DNA of 10,287 nt, from NCBI GenBank assembly GCA_023700885.1, contig JAMPYA010000064.1, forward strand, positions 1 through 10,287. Direction: 5' to 3'. Shown here piece by piece: positions 7,233 through 10,287 of this stretch; positions within the stretch are counted from its first letter, which is position 1; every line of letters begins with the position of its first letter. The notes beneath the pieces were generated by a model that was not told the origin of the DNA, made no database searches, and saw only the letters and a list, made by a program, of their open reading frames with translations. This DNA comes from Flavobacteriaceae bacterium. GTDB lineage: Bacteria > Bacteroidota > Bacteroidia > Flavobacteriales > Flavobacteriaceae. The translations under genes were made by a program, and so were the position numbers.

Positions 7233-7263
7233 TTGTTAAATTAAAAAAGGAATACTAAATTTG
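7233..7263 (+). promoter_or_regulatory. promoter of the coiled-coil/zapA unit
   Basis: TTG (7233-7235) and TAAATTTG (7256-7263) match the Bacteroidota -33 and -7 elements with a 20-nt spacer. The -7 box is a full match to TAnnTTTG. Transcription would start near 7270, leaving a short leader before the ATG at 7287. This is the best-formed promoter in the window. Confidence 0.68.
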
Positions 7264-7286
7264 TAAAAATAGTTTTGGTAAGTTTC

Positions 7287-7577
7287 ATGAATGTAATTTT
7301 AAAAGAAGCTGATTTATTGGAGCATAAACTCAAAATTTTATTAGAAAAATATGAGTTTTTATTAGAGGAAAATGAGTTATTAAATCAAACAGTTGCAAAA
7401 TTACAAACAGAATTAAAATCAAAAAATCAAATAACAGAGCAGATGAATAAGGAGATGAGTTATTTGAAAATTGCCAGAACTATGGAAGGCAGTAATGAAG
7501 ATACAAGAGGTATGAAACTGAAAATTAATACATTAATCCGAGAAATTGATCAGTGTATTGTTCAATTAAGTGAGTAA
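7287..7577 (+). CDS. small coiled-coil protein upstream of zapA
   Basis: The 96-residue product has no signal peptide or membrane span. Residues 5-65 are a nearly continuous heptad pattern (EADLLEHKLKILLEKYEFLL ... LLNQTVAKLQTELKSK), predicting a parallel or antiparallel coiled coil; a second helical segment (KLKINTLIREIDQCIVQL) closes the protein after a short charged linker. The ATG at 7287 is chosen; a TTG at 7275 would add four residues. It is the first gene of the unit, 10 bp before the ZapA-like gene. From memory, flavobacterial genomes keep a hypothetical protein of this size and shape before zapA. By size and fold it recalls ZapB of Enterobacteria, but I see no sequence evidence of homology; a role as a ZapA partner is inference from position. 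Confidence 0.85.
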   Translation: MNVILKEADLLEHKLKILLEKYEFLLEENELLNQTVAKLQTELKSKNQITEQMNKEMSYLKIARTMEGSNEDTRGMKLKINTLIREIDQCIVQLSE

Positions 7578-7587
7578 GTTCTTTTAA

Positions 7588-7881
7588 ATGGCTGATAGTT
7601 TTAAAATTAAAGTTACCATTGCAGATCGTGTTTATCCGCTAACCATTTCCAATCCTGATGAAGAAGAAGGATTGCGCAAAGCGGCTAAAAAAATTAATGA
7701 TCTGGTTTCTAAATTTGAACAAAATTATGCAGTAGGTGATAAGCAGGATGTATTAGCGATGTGCGCTTTGCAGTTTGCCTCACTCATTGAAATAAAAGCC
7801 ATAACAAATGAGCAAGAAATAGAGGAAGCGAAGAAAAAGATTGAATTACTTCAGTTGATGTTAGATAAGTATATTAAATAA
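7588..7881 (+). CDS. zapA: ZapA-like cell division protein
   Basis: The 97-residue product has the ZapA layout: an N-terminal beta-rich head (FKIKVTIADRVYPLTI), the NPDEEEGLRKAAKKINDLV helix, a central helix with DVLAMCALQFASLIEI, and a C-terminal coiled coil (EQEIEEAKKKIELLQLMLDKYI). ZapA proteins dimerise and tetramerise through the coiled coil and cross-link FtsZ protofilaments at the septal ring in the cytoplasm. Length is normal for the family. The ATG at 7588 lies 10 bp after the preceding stop, so the two genes are surely co-transcribed. In many bacteria the 6S RNA gene follows zapA, and a 6S-like RNA follows here too, which supports both calls. Confidence 0.88.
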   Translation: MADSFKIKVTIADRVYPLTISNPDEEEGLRKAAKKINDLVSKFEQNYAVGDKQDVLAMCALQFASLIEIKAITNEQEIEEAKKKIELLQLMLDKYIK

Positions 7882-7904
7882 GTTCTTTAAAATAAACACG
7901 TACT

Positions 7905-8062
7905 GCCCACATTAGTTATTTGTTAGTTAAACTCAACACTATTACATTAAAGAGGATGAGTCAAATTTGTAAAAGCACGCCTTAACGGGATCCTTAATCA
8001 GTTTGTTAGTCTTAAACCTGTCATATGGAGTTTACAATTCCATTCTAATGTGGGCTTTTTTT
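7905..8062 (+). ncRNA. ssrS: putative 6S RNA (flavobacterial type)
   Basis: The zapA-rny gap can fold into one long interrupted rod. The ends, GCCCACATTAG (7905-7915) and CTAATGTGGGC (8045-8055), pair perfectly over 11 bp and are followed by seven T (8056-8062). Inside, TAAACTC (7928-7934) pairs with GAGTTTA (8028-8034), with TTG/CAA (7920-7922/8035-8037) between. Further in, ATTAA plus GGAT (7946-7950, 7954-7957) pair with ATCCTTAAT (7990-7998) around a 3-nt bulge. The remaining asymmetric loop (7935-7945 against 7999-8027) resembles the 6S central bubble, and its 3' side can form a small hairpin (7999-8004 with 8014-8020). 6S RNA binds housekeeping RNA polymerase by mimicking an open promoter. 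Length (about 155 nt), closing stem, U tract and position after zapA all fit; the family known to me as 6S-Flavo would be the match. No good -7 box lies just upstream, so it may be processed from the zapA transcript. Confidence 0.75.
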
Positions 8063-8077
8063 ATTAAAACAATACAT

Positions 8078-9643
8078 ATGGAAAATATTTTATTAATAGT
8101 TATAGGGATTGGAGTTGGGATTGGAGTCGGAGCCGTTTTAGCTCACTTTTATGAGAAAAGCAGAGCCAATAAGATTAAAAAGAGCACCAGAAAAGAGGCT
8201 CTAAATATTTTAAGAGAGGCCAATCAAGAAGCTGAAGCTTTAAAGCGAGATAAAATTTTACAGGCTAAAGAGAAATTTATTGAACTGAAGTCTGAACACG
8301 AAAAAGTAATTATAGCTAGAGAGAAAAAAACGGCTGAAGCAGAAAAGAGAATCAGAGATAAAGAATCTCAGGTTTCACAAATATTAGATCAGCATAAAAA
8401 ACTAGTTGTAGAACTTGAAACAAAAAGTACTGAACTCGATAATAAGTCAGAATACTTTGAGAAAAAGAACCTAGAACTCGAAAAGTTACACCGCAAGCAA
8501 GTAGAACAACTAGAGTTAATTTCCGGTTATTCTGCAGAAGATGCCAAAAAAGAATTAACAGAATCTTTAAAAGAAGAAGCTCGGGCTAATGCCATGAGTT
8601 ATATTCAAGATACTTTAGAAGAGGCTAAATTAACAGCACAACAAGATGCTAAAAAGATTGTTATTAATACCATTCAACGCATTGGTGTAGAGCAAACAGT
8701 AGAAAATTGTGTATCGGTATTTAACCTGGAATCTGATGATGTTAAAGGAAGAATTATTGGTCGTGAAGGTAGAAATATAAGAGCTTTAGAGGCTGCTACA
8801 GGCGTAGAAATCATAGTTGATGATACTCCAGAAGCTATTATTTTATCCTGTTTTGATCCGGTTAGAAGAGAAGTTGCACGTTTATCGTTACATAGTTTAG
8901 TAACTGATGGTCGAATCCATCCTGCTCGTATAGAAGAAGTCGTAAAAAAAATAGAAAAACAAATTCAACAAGAAATAATTGATGTTGGTAAACGTACGGT
9001 TATCGATTTAGGAATTCATGGATTACATCCAGAGTTGATTAAAATCATCGGACGAATGAAATACCGTTCATCATACGGACAAAATTTATTACAACACTCA
9101 CGTGAAGTGGCTAATTTATGTGGTGTAATGGCTGCAGAATTAGGCTTGGATGCCAAAGCTGCCAAACGTGCCGGATTGTTACACGATATTGGAAAAGTTC
9201 CTGAAATGGAAAGTGATTTACCACACGCCTTATTAGGTATGGAATGGGCAGAGAAATATGGTGAAAAACCACATATTTGCAATGCTATTGGTGCTCATCA
9301 CGATGAGGTGGAAATGAAAACATTAATTGCTCCTATTGTACAGGTTTGTGATGCTATTTCAGGTGCACGTCCGGGAGCTAGAAGACAAGTGTTAGATTCA
9401 TATATCCAACGTTTAAAAGATTTAGAAGAAGTGGCTTATAGTTTTCCAGGAGTGCAATCTGCCTATGCCATTCAGGCTGGTAGAGAGTTGCGGGTTTTGG
9501 TCGAAAGCGATAAAATAAACGATGCTAAAGCATCTGAGTTATCGTTTAACATTACCCAAAAAATTCAAAATGATATGACTTATCCTGGTCAGGTAAGGGT
9601 GACCGTAATTAGAGAAACTAGAGCAGTAAACATAGCTAAATAA
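8078..9643 (+). CDS. rny: ribonuclease Y
   Basis: The 521-residue product is a membrane-anchored endoribonuclease that starts mRNA decay. Parts in order: an N-terminal membrane helix (residues 4-24, with a GIGVGIGVGAV glycine pattern); a long charged coiled coil at about 27-200; a KH RNA-binding domain with GRIIGREGRNIRALEAATG (224-242), whose GREG loop is intact; and an HD domain with His340 in LLQHSREVA, the His369-Asp370 pair in LLHDIGK, HHD at 407-409, and Asp425 in VCDAISGARPGARR. All metal-binding residues expected of the HD family are present. Length is that of Bacillus RNase Y. The ATG at 8078 is chosen; an upstream TTG at 8003 would add 25 residues read from inside the structured RNA. 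It begins 16 nt after the U tract of the 6S-like RNA, so it needs read-through or a promoter inside the RNA gene. A strong terminator follows. Confidence 0.95.
   Translation: MENILLIVIGIGVGIGVGAVLAHFYEKSRANKIKKSTRKEALNILREANQEAEALKRDKILQAKEKFIELKSEHEKVIIAREKKTAEAEKRIRDKESQVSQILDQHKKLVVELETKSTELDNKSEYFEKKNLELEKLHRKQVEQLELISGYSAEDAKKELTESLKEEARANAMSYIQDTLEEAKLTAQQDAKKIVINTIQRIGVEQTVENCVSVFNLESDDVKGRIIGREGRNIRALEAATGVEIIVDDTPEAIILSCFDPVRREVARLSLHSLVTDGRIHPARIEEVVKKIEKQIQQEIIDVGKRTVIDLGIHGLHPELIKIIGRMKYRSSYGQNLLQHSREVANLCGVMAAELGLDAKAAKRAGLLHDIGKVPEMESDLPHALLGMEWAEKYGEKPHICNAIGAHHDEVEMKTLIAPIVQVCDAISGARPGARRQVLDSYIQRLKDLEEVAYSFPGVQSAYAIQAGRELRVLVESDKINDAKASELSFNITQKIQNDMTYPGQVRVTVIRETRAVNIAK
8105..8127 (+). 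repeat. 12-bp tandem duplication in the rny membrane helix
   Basis: GGGATTGGAGT occurs at 8105-8115 and again at 8117-8127, a period of 12 bp. It encodes the repeated Gly-Ile-Gly-Val units of the RNase Y membrane anchor. Slippage at this site would insert or remove exactly four residues without shifting the frame. Confidence 0.6.
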
Positions 9644-9650
9644 ATTTTAT

Positions 9651-9675
9651 AATCCCGCAAAAGCGGGATTTTTTT
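9651..9675 (+). terminator. intrinsic terminator of rny
   Basis: AATCCCGC (9651-9658), an AAAA loop and GCGGGATT (9663-9670) form a perfect 8-bp stem followed by a T run to 9675. It starts 7 bp after the rny stop codon. Confidence 0.94.
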
Positions 9676-9723
9676 ATCAAAATAAATATTAGATAATACC
9701 GTTTATAACAATTGTTGTTTTTT

Positions 9724-9731
9724 TAATTTTG
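9724..9731 (+). promoter_or_regulatory. candidate -7 box of ppa
   Basis: TAATTTTG matches TAnnTTTG exactly, about 24 bp before the ppa ATG, giving an expected leader of roughly 20 nt. The -33 region is weak (GTTT at 9701-9704). A 10-bp palindrome, AACAATTGTT (9707-9716), lies in the spacer. Confidence 0.5.
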
Positions 9732-9755
9732 TAATAATATATAAATGTAACTACT

Positions 9756-10287
9756 ATGTCTACTAATTTTAATCCGTGGCATCATGTATCTCCAGGAGAT
9801 CAATTGCCAAATATTGTAAATGGTATTATTGAAATTCCTAAAGGAACCAGAGCTAAATATGAATTAGATAAAGAAAGTGGATTGTTAAAGCTAGACAGAG
9901 TATTGTATTCATCTGTGTATTATCCTGCCAATTACGGATTTATACCGCAGAGCTATTGCGATGATAAAGACCCACTAGATATCCTAATTTTGTCACAAAT
10001 TGATGTGGTTCCTTTGTGTATTGTTCCCGCTAAAGTCATAGGTGTAATGCGAATGTTAGACGGAGGAGAAGCAGACGATAAAATTATTGCAGTAGCAGTA
10101 GGTGATCCTAGTGTGAGTCATATCAATGATATTTCAGAATTGCCTCAACATTTTATTTCAGAATTGAGAAACTTCTTTGAAGATTATAAAAAATTGGAAC
10201 ATAAAACTGTGGTGGTTGAAGATTTTTTAAATAGGGAAATTGCCTTAAAAATTTTAAATGATAGTTTTAAATTGTATGATAATTTAA
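9756..10287 (+). CDS. ppa: soluble inorganic pyrophosphatase (family I), 3'-truncated by window edge
   Basis: The visible 177 residues belong to a cytoplasmic family I pyrophosphatase, which hydrolyses pyrophosphate to phosphate with Mg2+ and so pulls biosynthetic reactions forward. Signature residues are present: ValGluIlePro-type strand NGIIEIPKGTRAKYE with its Glu, Lys and Arg; YPANYGFIP; the DKDPLD metal site (Asp70, Asp72, Asp75); and LDGGEADDK (Asp102, Asp107), matching the second metal-binding pair of the E. coli enzyme. The late segment (EDFLNREIALKILNDSF) is the usual C-terminal helix. No stop is reached by base 10287, but the length is about that of complete homologues, so only a few codons should be missing. 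The ATG at 9756 gives a normal N-terminus (MSTNFNPWHH). The gene has its own promoter after the rny terminator. Confidence 0.95.
   Translation, partial: MSTNFNPWHHVSPGDQLPNIVNGIIEIPKGTRAKYELDKESGLLKLDRVLYSSVYYPANYGFIPQSYCDDKDPLDILILSQIDVVPLCIVPAKVIGVMRMLDGGEADDKIIAVAVGDPSVSHINDISELPQHFISELRNFFEDYKKLEHKTVVVEDFLNREIALKILNDSFKLYDNL

Noticed and set aside
7575..7888. Repeated TAAGTTCTTT at the stop codons of the coiled-coil gene (7575-7584) and zapA (7879-7888)
   Set aside because: A 10-bp match in AT-rich sequence with no pairing or motif meaning; probably chance.
8003..8077. Upstream TTG extension of rny by 25 codons
   Set aside because: It is read from inside the structured RNA and across its U tract, and the ATG at 8078 gives the standard RNase Y N-terminus and length.
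9016..9282. Minus-strand ORF of 88 codons inside rny
   Set aside because: It lies opposite the conserved HD domain of RNase Y, whose coding constraint explains the open frame.
1..10287. Defence system, mobile element or other novel gene cluster
   Set aside because: All long genes belong to recognised housekeeping or envelope families, and no inverted-repeat-bounded element, integrase, transposase or CRISPR-like repeat is visible.

Overview
The window is AT-rich chromosomal DNA from a member of the Bacteroidota, most likely family Flavobacteriaceae. The evidence is an outer-membrane TonB-dependent receptor with an N-terminal carboxypeptidase-regulatory-like domain, several matches to the Bacteroidota -7 promoter box TAnnTTTG with no clear Shine-Dalgarno sequences, and a set of protein variants (Nth, ZapA-like, RNase Y, ECF sigma) that read like flavobacterial orthologues. 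I see no insertion sequence, phage gene, CRISPR array, tRNA or rRNA. No gap without a gene exceeds 300 bases.

Layout from left to right. Bases 1-822 hold the C-terminal part of a fold-type I PLP aminotransferase cut by the window edge. Bases 1057-1641 encode an ECF-type sigma-70 factor whose start codon abuts a 13-bp inverted repeat; a 47-codon ORF follows at 1695-1838 and the unit ends in a bidirectional terminator. Leftward nth (endonuclease III, with no cysteine at all and so no Fe-S cluster) and rightward bcp (peroxiredoxin) diverge from a 29-bp gap with head-to-head -7 boxes. bcp runs convergently into a leftward two-gene unit made of a secreted M23/LytM peptidase and a TonB-dependent receptor, both apparently starting with TTG in the same local context.

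A divergent intergenic region with a good promoter then drives a rightward unit: a small coiled-coil protein, a ZapA-like cell-division protein, a structured non-coding RNA (about 7905-8062) that looks like the flavobacterial 6S RNA, and rny (RNase Y), ending in a strong terminator. The last gene, ppa (soluble inorganic pyrophosphatase), is cut by the right edge very close to its expected end.

The genes are mostly housekeeping: RNA turnover and polymerase control (sigma factor, putative 6S RNA, RNase Y), division (ZapA-like plus coiled-coil partner), envelope (M23 peptidase plus receptor), base-excision repair, peroxide defence and pyrophosphate removal. The least ordinary parts are the putative 6S RNA with its promoter-like segment, the two small conserved-looking proteins, and the cluster-less Nth. 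I found no convincing new multi-gene system.
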